From the NCBI GenBank assembly GCA_963995525.1, contig OZ023205.1, forward strand, positions 55,355,767 to 55,419,766: DNA of 64,000 nucleotides. The letters are read 5' to 3'. Shown piece after piece: positions 10,792-21,694 of this stretch. Each line of letters begins with the position of its first letter. Positions within the stretch are counted from its first letter, which is position 1. The stretch comes from Escarpia spicata. Lineage: Eukaryota > Annelida > Polychaeta > Sabellida > Siboglinidae. A program made the translations under genes and the position numbers. Under the pieces are notes generated by a model. It was not told where the DNA came from, did no database searches, and was given only the letters and a program-made list of their open reading frames with translations.

Positions 10792-11598
10792 CTAACCACG
10801 GTTTGCGACATCATGTCGCTCTCTTACCACCAGTTTGTCAAATGACAAATACGCGATGTTGCCCTCTTCTCTGGCCTTCATAATTTTTGGTAGCAGTTCT
10901 TTCCGCCTCGCCATGACCCTCTGCGAATAGTCCTCGTTCACGTAGATGCCACGAGGCCGTTTCATCTTCGCCGCCTGCAGTACCAGCTCGCGGTCCTTGA
11001 ACGCCTCGAACTTGACTACGATGGTCCGGGCTCTCGTCCCCGTGCCGCCAGTTCGGTGTGCGCGACCGATGTTGATGGCGCGCACTTGGGCTTCGGGGAG
11101 TTCTAGGGCGGTTGTCATAGCACTGCGCACGCTCTTCTCCGTCTGCTCCCACGTCTCGCCGTCGACCTCAGCAACGCCGTCGAAACGTAGATTACAGCGT
11201 CTTGACTGCTTTTCTTGGTAGTCGGTCGCGTGCTCTACTTTCTTGATCATTTCTTCAAACTCGATTATCTTCCTCGATAGATCGTCAATGTTTTCCTTCG
11301 TTTGGTTCTCTTTGATCTCCTCGACTTGTGTGTACTGCAGGCTGACTCGGAGTTCGGTCAGCGCCGTGGTTGTCTCATGCATGACACAGGCCACCCTCCT
11401 GTTGATTTCAGCTACCTCGCTTTGCAAGCACGCCTGATACGCATCTTGTTGTATTTTCATGACCTTCTCAAGGAATGTACCGTAGGTCTGGCGTTCGTCT
11501 GCTTCAACGCAAACCTGTAGGTGGATGTCAGCAGCAGGGGCCGCGGTTGCACCACTCACGCCCGCTCCGGTCTTGGGCGGCTTTGCCTTAGGCATCAC
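10792..11598 (-). CDS. LINE ORF1 protein, L1-ORF1p-like (intact frame)
   Basis: This is an unbroken 268-residue frame. The N-terminus (about 1-30) is rich in Ala/Pro/Lys. Residues about 30-145 are a heptad-like, Glu/Lys/Gln-rich region expected to form a coiled coil (EEIKENQTKENIDDLSRKI). Residues about 146-260 match the RNA-recognition and C-terminal domains of the Transposase_22/L1 ORF1p family (RRCNLRFDGVAE, INIGRAHRTGG, ARTIVVKFEAFKDRELVLQA, GIYVNEDYS, AYLSFDKLVV). Such proteins bind LINE RNA and act as chaperones. The reading frame is intact although ORF2 of the same element is badly broken, and it is much more GC-rich than its surroundings. Confidence 0.82.
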   Translation of the reverse strand: MMPKAKPPKTGAGVSGATAAPAADIHLQVCVEADERQTYGTFLEKVMKIQQDAYQACLQSEVAEINRRVACVMHETTTALTELRVSLQYTQVEEIKENQTKENIDDLSRKIIEFEEMIKKVEHATDYQEKQSRRCNLRFDGVAEVDGETWEQTEKSVRSAMTTALELPEAQVRAINIGRAHRTGGTGTRARTIVVKFEAFKDRELVLQAAKMKRPRGIYVNEDYSQRVMARRKELLPKIMKAREEGNIAYLSFDKLVVRERHDVANRG

Positions 11599-12106
11599 GG
11601 TTTGGTTGACACCCAGCGGGTGTCAGACGCTTAGCCACAAACAATGGCTTACCGTTAACTCACTTGAGTGGACACCACTTCAGCTGCTATTGTCCGTCGT
11701 CAATGTGTCCAGGTGAACGCTATGATTCCGTGTCAGCGAAGGCGAAATTTCCCGCGCCGTACTGTCCAGATGGACGATATTCTCAGTGCAACAGTACAAT
11801 ATCCGATGTAAATATACAAATGTTCACGCGTTTGGCTTTACAAGTTGTGAATTCCTTCATATATGTGAAGATTCACTTACTCACATGCGCAAAACTCAAT
11901 CTTGATGTAAATCGCACGCATACACCCGGACAAAAAACACAATTTGTTGCGGAGCTCGTACCACACGTCTGATCAATCTCTGTATGAATGGTCGATTTAT
12001 AATTATATATATGTTATAATTTTTTACTAGTTCACCGTTTAAAGATGTGTCCAGCGACCAGAATTTGGGTCGCCGCCAGAAAAGGTTAAGAACCGCTGCT
12101 GTAGAA

Positions 12107-13026
12107 CATTGCGAATTTGTTTTAATAATTCATCAGTTTGTGTGTACACACGCACACACATACAGCCAAGCTGAAGCACAGACAACGATACGGAAATAAT
12201 CAGGTGAAGTGGCTCAAACTTATTATTACTAGTACTAGCCCGGTAGCAGTAGACAATGAAAGCTGCTGAAATAACAAACTTGTTACTACTAGTACTAACC
12301 CGGTAGCAGTAGACAATGAAAGCTGCTGAAATAACAAACTTGTTACTACTAGTACTAACCCGGTAGCAGTAGACAATGAAACCTGCTGAAATAACAAACT
12401 TGTTACTACTAGTACTAGCCCGGTAGCAGTAGACAATGAAAGCTGCTGAAATAACAAACTTGTTACTACTAGTACTAACCCGGTAGCAGTAGACAATGAA
12501 AGCTGCTGAAATAACAAACTTGTTACTACTAGTACTAACCCGGTAGCAGTAGACAATGAAACCTGCTGAAATAACAAACTTGTTACTACTAGTACTAGCC
12601 CGGTAGCAGTAGACAATGAAAGCTGCTGAAATAACAAATTTATTACTACTAGTACTAGCCCGGTAGCAGTAGACAATGAAAGCTGCTGAAATAACAAACT
12701 TGTTACTACTAGTACTAGCCCGGTAGCAGTAGACAATGAAAGCTGCTGAAATAACAAACTTGTTACTACTAGTACTAGCCCGGTAGCAGTAGACAATGAA
12801 AGCTGGTGAAATAACAAACAGCGTCAACAAATGCATGTTAGATGTGTTAGGAAAACGAGTTGATGCAGCAACTCAACTGTTAGCTCCAGTACACAATATG
12901 TTTGTGATTCTCCAAATACATAGTTGCACTCTGGCACATGCAGTGGTATCCTAAATAAGCGGAACAACGTGGTAGGACATCAATGGTGAGGCTTGCAATC
13001 ATAGTAATGATGTGTTGTATAGGCAT
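12107..13026 (+). repeat. Dispersed repeat, copy 2, piece c
   Basis: After the hAT target duplication the repeat resumes (12107-12227, collinear with about 640-740: CATACA, GACA.ACGATACGGAAATAAT). It then contains the expanded 60-bp array, and 12820-13026 is collinear with about 800-985 (TTTGTGATTC.CCAAATAC, CTGGCACATGCA.TG, CATCAATGGTGAGGCTTGCA). It breaks off shortly before an RTE-type LINE. Confidence 0.72.
12228..12819. repeat. 60-bp minisatellite, about 10 units
   Basis: Ten near-identical 60-bp units are in strict register (one per 60 bases from 12241), with the core GTAGCAGTAGACAATGAAAG and a TTACTACTAGTACTA segment. The substitution pattern repeats every three units: 12241-12420 and 12421-12600 look the same, including the CCTGCTG variant in every third unit. 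This points to 180-bp higher-order duplication. Because 60 is a multiple of three, long frames run through on the minus strand (205 and 265 codons). They consist only of the repeat and are not counted as genes. Confidence 0.97.
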
Positions 13027-13109
13027 AGTGTTATGTAAATACAGATCTGTGTGATGCGCCAAGTGCTGTAGTGTAGTGTAGTGTGTAGTATGTAGTTTTC
13101 GCTTCATAC

Positions 13110-16100
13110 TCTCGCTTTCAGCTACAGCCGCCAGATAGCTCCTCTGGGTGAAAAATGAACCGAGTGTGTAAGTCCCCCCCTGCTGGTACATAGCCTCTCC
13201 ACAGACAAGACTCTAGTATAACCTCCTTGTGGTACACTGCGGATACTGGGCACATTGCGGGCCCAGGCAAATGTGCTAAAGATCTCGGAGCGGGTTGGAG
13301 TCCCAGAGGTGGGTGTGCTGGGCCCACTTAGGATGGACACGTCATTCACTATGCCAACCCCCCAACTATGGTTAAACAGTACCGGGCAGATCAAGCTCAT
13401 TAGCCATAGTAGGCAATTGGTCTAGGGGAAAGAAAACCCAGACCAAAAACCCGGGCAGGTGGGCTCGTAAATCTTGACAGACTCCTAGGAGAAGGAAACT
13501 ACCTCAAAAACGCACTGGAGGTCAGCCAGGGCAGCGCTGCAGGGGCTATCAAGTCCCAAACAAATGGAATGGCAAGGATACATATAGTCGATATAGCTAC
13601 TGAGTCCGAGGCAGCCGACGACCTACGCATCCCGGCAGTGGTGAGAAATCAGCGAAGTCCGGGTGGATCGTCCCGCCGGCGGCGACCAAGATGCGAAGTC
13701 CGGTTGGGGGGCTCAATGTGGGGACGAGGGGGGGGAGCACTGGAATAGAAGAATAGAAGTATTGTGCTTGTAAGAAACCAAGTGGAAGGGAGACCGAACG
13801 AGGACACTGGCAGGAGGGTATAAGATGCTACATGCAGGAGGAGATGGAAGGAGCAATCGTATAGGCATCATAGTAACGGAGGAGATCAGTAGAGATGGGG
13901 TGAAAGTGGAGAAATGGCAAGGGAGGACCATTGTAACATGGATGATGGTGAGGAAGCAGCTGGTGTGCATTGTGTCAGTGTATGGACCTCAAATAGGAAG
14001 GGCAGAGTCAGAGAAAAGGGCCTTCAGGGAAGAGCTAGAGAGAATGATGGAAATGGTGGAAGCGCATGTGACGATGTGCGTAGCTGGTGATTTTAATGCA
14101 CACGTGGGAACAGCGGAGGCAGGAGAAGAGGATTTGGTCGGGGGATTTGGATGGGATACAAGGAACCGAGAGGGCCGGGAGTTAGTAGATTTGGTGATGC
14201 GAAATGGGCTGGCGAAGGATGGATAATTGTTCTAAAAGAGGGAAAGCCACAAAGAATCCTATAGTAGTGGCTACCATAATACAGAGCTGAACCTGCTGAT
14301 AGTGAGGAAACAGCAAATGTGGCGAGTGAAGGACGGTAAGGTCATCCCTGGTGAACACGTGACTACACAACACAAGCCCATCGTTTTCATTGTGCGTATA
14401 CAGAAGAGGAGGGAGACTAAAACTGTGGGGCGAAAGACCAGTGGTGGAAATGTCACGTGGACACAGCCAGAGCATATAGAGACAGAGTGAGTCTAATCAG
14501 AGTATGAGAAATTGCGGCCAACAATAGGAATTGTGGAGGAAGAGTGGAAGCACTTTCAGGATGCTTTCATTGGATCAACAGAGAAGCTATGTGGCAGAAC
14601 ATCTGGTAAGGGAGGAGCTTCCTCGAAGAGAACAAATCAAACATGGTGGACCGAGGAAGTAGCGAAAGCAATTGGAGAAAGGAGAGAAGTATGGAAAGAA
14701 ATAGAAGGGATCAAGGGGAATGGAGGACAACCGGACATTGTCATTCAGCTGCTGCATGGACAGAAAAAAAGGAGCTAGGAGAGCTGTGGATAAAAGAGAG
14801 AAATGGAAGAGGAGCTATACAGAAAGCTAGATGAGGACAGTAGAAAGAAGATGATCTATAATATGGCTCGAGAGAGGTATGAGGACAGCTAGGATGTAAA
14901 AACTGGAACAGTAGTTAAGGACAACAATGGAAAGCTAGCTACGGACAGGAAAGATGTGCTACAGGTCTGGGAAGAGTATTTCAAGACTCTGCTGAACTAA
15001 CAAGAAAGCAAAGAACTAGATCTGCCAAGTGCAGTAGAAGTAGAAGTAAAGGTGAAGGAGATTATGGATGAAGAGGTAGAGAGAGCAATGAAGAAGATGA
15101 AGAAAGGACGGGCGAGTGGTATTGATAAAGCACGAGTGAAAATGCTGGTGGTGGCCGAGCACGTGGGAATCTGGTGGACAAGAAGATTGTTGAATACATG
15201 TATGCAAGAGGGAACGATCCAGAGCAGTTGAGAACGGGGAGATTAGCTCGGATATAGAAAAGAAAGGGAGACGTACATGGCCCATGGAAATACAGAGGCA
15301 TCACGTTGCTGAGCCACATGCTGAAGATGTTGGAGAGAATCCTGGATGGAAGGATAAGAACAATAGTGGAAGGAGAAATCGGAGAAGAACAACAGGGCGT
15401 CAGAAGAGGAAGAGGTACAGCTAATGGAAAGTCTGCGCTGAGATCGAAAAGAAGTTGGAGGGGCAGGAGAGTGTGGCGTTGGGTTTTATAGACCAGGAGA
15501 AAGCTTATGAGACGGTACCGAGAAAGATGGCAATGGTGACACTGAGATGGATTGGAATCACAGAGGCAGACGTCGGGATGGTGGAAGGGACATATGAAGA
15601 AACTAAGGGCAGAGTGGTGTGTGGACCTGGAATCTCATAATAATTTAAAGTGAACGTTGGCTTGAGACGTAGTAGACCTTGAGCTCACTACTGTTTATCG
15701 CAGTGAAGGAACTGATTAAGTAGAAAGACCAGTACGAAATATATTCTCCAGAAACTACTGTATGCAGGCGATCTAGTTGTGGTAGCGGACGGGGAAGCGG
15801 ATTTACAGGAACAACCGATAGAGTGGAAGGATATCTTTAGCAAACACGGACTGAAGGTTAATTTGGAGAAGACAGAGGTGCTGTGGGTTGGGCAACAAAG
15901 CAAAGAACTGGAAATACACATGGAGGGGAACTAAAACAAAGAGACTGTTTTGTATACTTGGGCGGAGCGGTATGTGGGAATGGAACCTCAGAGATAGACA
16001 TTCCCAGGAGAATACAAGCAGGGGCAAATGCATGGAGGAAAGTAGAAGGTGCGATGGGAAACAGGCACATATCATGAAAACTCAAGGGAACGGTACTATG

Positions 16101-16573
16101 CGCATGTGTGACACCAGCCTACCTGTATGGCCTAGAAAATATAGCAATGACAGCGAAATAAGTGGGTCAGGAGAATTACGGGGGTAAAGAGAATAGATAA
16201 GCGAAGAGTGGAAGAGCTGAGGGAGGATGTTGGTGTGAAAGAAAGTCTCAAGAAGAAGTTGCTGAGAAGTCGGTTGAACTGGGCAGGACATGTGGAGAGA
16301 ATGGGAGAAGAACGGATGGCAAAGAAAGCAGATGCCCGGAGAGTGGAGGGAAAGGGAAGACGAGGGCGAGGTGGTGGGAGGATTGCGTGAAGAGAGACCT
16401 GGAGGGATGGAAAGGGGAATGGAATAAAAGAGCAACAGACCGAGGAGAATGGAGAAGGGTGGTAGAGAAAGTAGTGCAAGTGCAATGAGGAGGAAGAGAA
16501 AGAAAAGAAAATGTCGACGTATCCAAGCCAGCCCCACCCTTGAAAACAGGGAACGATGAGGAGAACAACAACA
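13110..16573 (+). mobile_element. RTE-type LINE, nearly full length but broken
   Basis: A GC-richer leader (13120-13740) is followed by an APE endonuclease: 13825-14226 with VSVYGPQIGRAESEKRAF and AGDFNAHVG, then VKDGKVIPGEHVTTQHKP at 14320-14375. The RT follows: RGITLLSHMLKMLERIL about 15295, GFIDQEKAYETVPRKM about 15483, a degraded catalytic box (LLYAGDLVVVADGEADL, A-G-D-D pattern disturbed) about 15755, and HGLKVNLEKTEVLWVG about 15845. The C-terminal tail contains NWAGHVERMGEERMAKKA (16270-16330), a typical RTE end. The 3' end is an AAC repeat (about 16561-16573). Many frameshifts and stops leave it inactive. It interrupts copy 2 of the dispersed repeat. Confidence 0.87.
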
Positions 16574-16833
16574 ACATTGTAAACCCTCAAGAAAGCACTT
16601 ATTATCAGACAAATCGGAATCAGTCTGACACATTTGTTGAATGTGCATCAACATTGTTACTGCGCTGTGTAATTCAAAAGCTTGCATATGTTTTTGCGCT
16701 ATACTCTATGTTAGTAATGTATCTCTCATCGGCGGTCTCGTCGTTTTCGAGGATGACAATTAATATATATATGCCTACAATTTAATCAAATGCACCTAGT
16801 CTAAACACAACAGTGATTTTGTAAATGTTGTAG
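16574..16833 (+). repeat. Dispersed repeat, copy 2, piece d
   Basis: Directly after the RTE tail the sequence is collinear with about 1470-1640 and 1000-1145: TAAACCCTCAA, TTGTTACTGCGCTGTGTAATT, CAAAAGCTTGCATATGTTTT, GTTAGTAATGTAT, AATTTAATCAAATGCACCTA and GTCTAAACAC. A GC-rich insert of about 32 bases near 16727-16758 is absent from copy 1. The piece ends at the 3' tail of the next LINE. Confidence 0.68.
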
Positions 16834-16835
16834 AA

Positions 16836-19145
16836 ACCAAATCAAATCAAATTTATTTATACTCCATGTATCTCTACAAAGCAGATTCAGGAATGTTTAC
16901 AAACTACTACATGTCGTTATTGATATTACAATACATATGTTACATATGCTAACACAACCACACATTTCGATTATTATGTAAGCCATATATAACATTAAGA
17001 TGTATATGTATGTATTTAAAAAGACAGTGAATTGCGAAAAAGCCTGATTAAAAAGAAAGATTTTCAGGTCTCTCCTGAAAAGTCCAGAGTCACATTAGCT
17101 TCTTAACTCTAATGGAAGAGAGTTCCAGAGGGTGGGACCTGCACATGAAAATGCGCGTCGGCCGCACTGTTCCAGGTTAACTCTAAGAACAACCATGAGA
17201 AACTGGTCTGCCGAGCGAATAGTACGACAGAGGACATATGCAGATATACAGTCAGCAAGGTACTGTGGAGTGTTTGTGTCATGTTTCTCATTCCATGATA
17301 TATGAACTATGTTGTATTCACTGACATTGCAGTCAATGCTATTTAATGTCAGTGGCACATGTCTCATTGTTATTATTGAACCACCCTCTAGTGACCATTG
17401 ACCAGACTCTGACCAATTACTTTTACAGTGTCTGCCATCTTGTTTGTGGAAGTGACCACATGTGTTTCTCAGTTGTTCTGCAAGTATTAAATGTTTCTTC
17501 TCTAAATATATAATATATAACACTGTTTGGTGAATTCACTAGCATATAAGTACACAAAAGTTTGCATGCACAGCGCCGTGCATCAAGGTCAACAGTATAA
17601 ATTGAATTCGCTGCGCTACAGGTAGCCAATGCAGTTCTCATATTGCCGCCGTCATGCTGTTGGTCACGCCGACGTAAGCAGAGGACGACACGCGCAGCTG
17701 ATCGCTGGACCATCTCTAGTTGGTGCAACAAGGTTCCAGTATTGCCATGCAGGGCCGCTTTTCTGATGTCGAGTCGCGACGTGACTAGCGCGTGTACAAA
17801 GCGACTTGGCGCTGAAAGCGAGAGAGATGGTCGTATTTGCGCTATGCCAAGTAGTTGGGCGTAAACTGCCCGACAGGTCCGGTTAATGTTTGCGGCCATC
17901 GACATCATGGCGCCGAGCTGTACTCGAAGGTCACGTATGTTGGCGGAAGTGCTGACGTTGCAACCGCAGATGTCGATGGGAAGAGGCGGTGGCTGTGGAA
18001 CTCGGTTGTTTGGTGTTGCAAACAGTATCGCCTCTGTCTTTGCCTCGTTCAAAAGCAGGTTGTGGAACGCTATCCAGTCGGCGGCGAACGCAGAATCATT
18101 TCACGGAAAATCGACACAGAGTTGGGTGTCGTCAGCGTAGACATGGTAGCGAGCGAACACCATGCTTCTCAAATACGTCGGAAAGACCAGCACAGTATAT
18201 AGAAAATAACAGAGGTTCCAAAACACTGCCCTGTGGAACTCCATGTCGTAGTCAGCTGTCGAAAGAAAGATGACCATCAACTCTGATGCACTGTGTTCGG
18301 TCGGCAAGGTAAGAGGCGAACCAGCAAAGTGTCTCGTCTCGCACGCCGATTCGGTCTAGTTCAGCGACAAGAATGTCATGGTCGATCGTGTCGATCGCAG
18401 CGCCGAGGTCAAGTAGAACTAGTAATACATGCGTACGAGCATCCAGTGATCTTAACACGTCGTCTTCGATACACAAAATCGCTGTCTCAACGCTGTGTGA
18501 CGGGCGGTAAGCGCTCTGAAAAGGATCTCCGATGCCGTTGTGTTGCATATGCAAACGCAGTTGGGCAGAGACGTGGCGTTCAAGTGACTGGGATTCGTAC
18601 GGAAGGTTCGAGAAAGGTCGAAGGTAGCTAGCGTAGTCGTCGACGGGAAGACAGGAACGTTTGAGAAGAGGCGTGATGACTGCGTGCTTCAGGCGGGCGG
18701 GAACAGTGGAACACTCGTAGGAGAGGTTGATCAATGTCACGAGAATCGGCGCCAAGATGGATGTATTCGCCTTCAGAATAACGGAGGGCCGTGGATCGAG
18801 CCTGGACGACTTTGACTTGCCATTTGTGATCAGTGTCGTTACTTCTTCGAGTGAAACCGATTGAAACGTTAGCAGCAGCGAAGCAACTATACGTGGCTGT
18901 GCGTTGTCAGCATCAGCTGACGGAACTATGATTCGGCTGAGGATCGAGTTGATCTTGTCGACGAAGTGGTAAGCGAAACGCTCGGCAACATCGGCAGAGC
19001 CACCAATGTCGGTGGGAAGATGGTTCACACACTTACGGCCAAGAAGATGGTTCGCAATACGAAACATTGCCTGATTGTTGTTCGAGGCGGTTTCAATTGC
19101 TTTAATGTAGAACGCAGCTTTCGTAGAGGCCAGTGTCCGGCAGAA
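16836..19145 (-). mobile_element. L2/Crack-type LINE, 5'-truncated, broken
   Basis: Minus-strand RT in order: 19067-18252 (271 residues, the longest intact part) holds HAVITPLLKRSCLPVDDY, FQSAYRPSHSVETAILCIED and the first catalytic block LLVLLDLGAAIDTIDHDI, then WFASYLADRTQCIRVDG. 18307-18101 holds the active site YADDTQL. 18052-17423 holds the thumb (MNEAKTEAILFATPNNR, SRFVHALVTSRLDIRKAAL). 17523-17095 ends in FSCAGPTLWNSLPLELRS, the conserved C-terminal motif of the L2/Crack/Rex groups. The catalytic block reads LGAAIDTIDHD where the family usually has LSAAFDTIDHD. The 3' UTR ends in a TTTGATTTGATT-type tail at 16836-16855. ORF1 and endonuclease are absent. Confidence 0.87.
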
Positions 19146-19149
19146 TAAT

Positions 19150-20005
19150 TAAATACGAAAACTAAGCAAAAGTCACATTTTCATTCGATATGCACTGTAA
19201 ATTGTTCATGGTAAATACATCATGAACGGCACATATCAAATCATTGAACGCATCTACAAACAGAAACACGTGGTACACACGCCGCAACTTCTCGCCAAGA
19301 CCGCTTTGATTGCGTCAAACTGATCAATAACATGATCTAAATCTATCTCCTCTACTGTTCCCCTTTCTATGCTGTCAAATGCAGATGCTGTCGTAGTGTG
19401 CTGTGAGAAGATTGCAGTTCAAGAATCACTACAGTTTTGATGGAATCCTGACGTTCATATACTTCGAACCATGGTTGTAAAAATAGTCGAACAATGGTGC
19501 TCGAATGCCAAGAAATGTAGGCCTACCGTGTCCAGCTGAAAACCATATCTAACGTTCACCTTCTTGAGACAGGTGAAACGCTTAACCATTACCCGCTGGA
19601 GCCGGGCCAGAGTGCATTTCATGACACAACATTATTCCCCGTACCGACGAGAGACCATAATCTCGTGCTAGTTCTCGGGTAATTATCCACATCGTCGTCC
19701 GAACCTGTAGGTCGATCCTGTTCCCCAACTCCTTCCCTTTTCTCGGATCTTTTTGGCACAAGTCGTTGCTAGTTTCGAGGGTTACAATATAGCCGGAGTC
19801 TTGGAAATTCAAGATAGGACTTTGTAGTCTCTTTCTGACACGGTTTATCTTTGCTAAGAAGTCTCCTACCAGACTCGAACTCCAATCTCTGTTGCGCTGA
19901 TTTTTTCCAAAACACTACCAGCGCCGGCTCTCTACTGAATACTGAAATACAGGCCAACATTAATTGTGAATTCACTATTTATAACGTATCTGTCATGGGT
20001 GGGTT
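19150..20005. other. No recognisable gene
   Basis: Nothing in these 850 bases can be identified. A short box-B-like stretch on the minus strand near 19870-19890 (GAGTTCGAGTCTGGTAG) could be a SINE fragment, but no box A or body is visible. Confidence 0.4.
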
Positions 20006-20350
20006 TAGTATTTGACCAATGGGGGAGGGACGCAACCACCCGTCACCCCCTTGATGCTCACCAAAAACCTCCAATTGCACCCCCCCCCCCTCTTCGCGGC
20101 TCACCGAACACCCTCAACTGTCTGCCACAACAACCCACTTGTGGCTCACCGAAATATCGAACTACACCCTCTTGAGGCTCATAAAAACCCAGCTGAAATC
20201 CTCTTCTTGAGAACAAAACGAGGGGTTCACCTCCACACACATCGTGGATCCACAAAGTACAGCCACCTAAACCCCGCACTGACGCTCGTTCAAGCAAAAC
20301 ATGGGATGCATGTCTCCTGTTATGCGCCGCCACTTCCCCTGGGTCCGTGC
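20006..20350 (-). repeat. C/G-rich dispersed repeat, related to 28741-28976
   Basis: Reverse-complemented, this segment shares an ordered set of blocks with 28741-28976 on the plus strand: TGGACCCAGGGG, TTGCTTGAA.., GGGGTTTAG.TGG, GTGGATCCA..ATGTGT and TTTTTGGTGAGCATCAAG. A shorter relative starts at 39828 (GTGGACCCAGGGGGGCC). The family is unknown; a non-autonomous DNA transposon is plausible. It has long C runs (about 20080) and no credible coding frame. Confidence 0.5.
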
Positions 20351-20439
20351 CTTTTTTTTTAAATACGTTTACCGCGTTTATATAGGCCTACTACAGCATA
20401 ATTATGGGTTTCTGATATGAAGTTATCCCCTGGATGAAT

Positions 20440-20530
20440 AACGGTACTGTCGATTTGGCGCCCCCAGACCAGGCGCCCGGGTGTGAGTGCACCCTTCTGC
20501 CCCCGGGTCACTACGCCACTGTGACCCAAA
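20440..20530. repeat. GC-rich repeat, related to 24528-24615
   Basis: A short GC-rich patch contains TTCTGCCCCCGGGTCACTA-type sequence preceded by GGCGCCC...GGCGCCCGGG. The patch at 24528-24615 has the same order (ATTCGGCGC, then CCCCTGCCCCCGGGTAACT) in the same direction. I read it as the end of a dispersed repeat, possibly a transposon terminus. Confidence 0.4.
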
Positions 20531-21174
20531 AGTTTTGTGGAGAAGGGCAACACGTAATGCATGGACTGGGAAATACAGAGTTCAGCGAAGGATACGACAG
20601 TCGAAAAGAATGTCCGGAAAATTAACATGAGACGTCGGTCTCTCGACCAAACAGGAACTGAATGCCAACGACACACGGAAGTATATCTCATGGACGTTGA
20701 CCACCAATGTTCGACCGATCCCCACTCCATTAAACTCTATGAATCTAGGAAGAGTATAACACTCCGATTTGGGTGGAATCGAACTACATCAGGAGATATG
20801 CGACTGAAGCTAGAATATAGGGGAATTGTACCGATATTGAATCCACTAACTTCCGAACACTCTTTCTCCATTCCTGTACATGATACCGAGGACTATTAAG
20901 GATCAGGCCACGAGTTAGTACAAGCTCTATGTGCAAGCATGGAATAGAGTCAATGTGCGTGTTATTTTTTCTTTAAAAAATGCAAAGAAGTGTTTTTCTT
21001 AATTGGTCCAATTTGAGTAATATGTGACATATATTGGCCTACAGTGGACCAGGTGAACCAATATAGGTGCTTCTGGTTCATTATAGGTCATTGGTCGATT
21101 CTTGATGCTTTAAAAGAAACCAAGGTTCAGCACACGCGTTAGACTTAAATCACGAAAACTACGGCGTTCCACTG
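20531..21174. other. No recognisable gene
   Basis: A plus-strand open frame of 112 codons (20561-20899) and minus-strand frames opposite it have no recognisable motif. The stretch lies downstream, in gene order, of the decayed sushi exons, so it could hold the end of that gene, but I cannot show this. Confidence 0.35.
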
Positions 21175-21343
21175 AGCATACAAATGACACGTGGCGACCA
21201 AGGCGCCAAATAGATTCGACATCGGTCAGTTCGTAGCCAGGTGTGCACTCGTATTGCGGTACGCTGTCCGGGGTGAAAAGGGTAGCTCCCTTCGCCCTCC
21301 AAGAGCGCATGGACAGTCTCGTTCAATGTCGGACAGTTGATAC
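21175..21343 (-). pseudogene. Sushi/CCP-like exon with a frameshift
   Basis: On the minus strand an acceptor (CCGTGTCCCCAG) precedes an exon that starts in phase 1. It reads GINCPTLNETVHALLEGEG and then, after a shift to the next frame near 21270-21285, TPDSVPQYECTPGYELTD. The C-P-x-L start, the Y-x-C-x-P-G-Y-x-L core and the spacing are those of a complement control protein (sushi) domain. The second half after GYELTD is less typical and no donor was identified. The frameshift means this copy is broken or contains a sequence error. It follows the sushi exon at 21783-21946 in gene order. Confidence 0.55.
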
Positions 21344-21694
21344 CTGGGGACACGGGTATAATAATTACAAACTAGCATCGTACGTCACCCACTTCGTTGT
21401 CACTATGACTGTCGTCAATTATGTTCTATTAAAAACAATACATGCACCCAGTTTTAGTTTAAATAAAAATGAAACCTAATAACGTAGCGTTGCTGTTAGA
21501 AAAAAACAAATGCCAAGTAAAGCTGCACACTGAAATGGATAGACCATTATAGAGAAACGTAGTCGATTGATAACAGTTATAAAAATGTGTTATGTAGACA
21601 GTAAGTTGTGTGTTTCGATGTGTAAGTTACACTAGTATTGCGGTTTGGAATAACCACAATGTATTATAAGAACAAATACCAAATCAGCTGCACG

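Larger units (their letters stand above)
6473..12098 (+). mobile_element. hAT DNA transposon (5.6 kb) with nested insertions
   Basis: The left end is CAATGGTTCTTAACC (6473) and the right end is the reverse complement of CAGCGGTTCTTAACC (ending 12098). Both continue into CGCGACC/GGTCGCCGCC sequence, a familiar hAT terminal type. The flanks TTGTAGAA (6465-6472) and CTGTAGAA (12099-12106) are an 8-bp duplication with one mismatch, the size expected for hAT. Copy 1 of the dispersed repeat supplies an approximate empty site near 635-645. I find no transposase, so the copy is probably non-autonomous. Most of its interior is a LINE (about 7525-11620, minus), itself carrying a TRIM-like element. Strand is arbitrary. 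Confidence 0.8.

Noticed and set aside
12039..12836. Repeat proteins of 205 and 265 residues on the minus strand
   Set aside because: The frames are by-products of a 60-bp tandem repeat, open in more than one frame, with no start or domain evidence.
20561..20899. 112-codon plus-strand protein
   Set aside because: No recognisable motif, and it overlaps other open frames on the opposite strand; nothing distinguishes it from chance.
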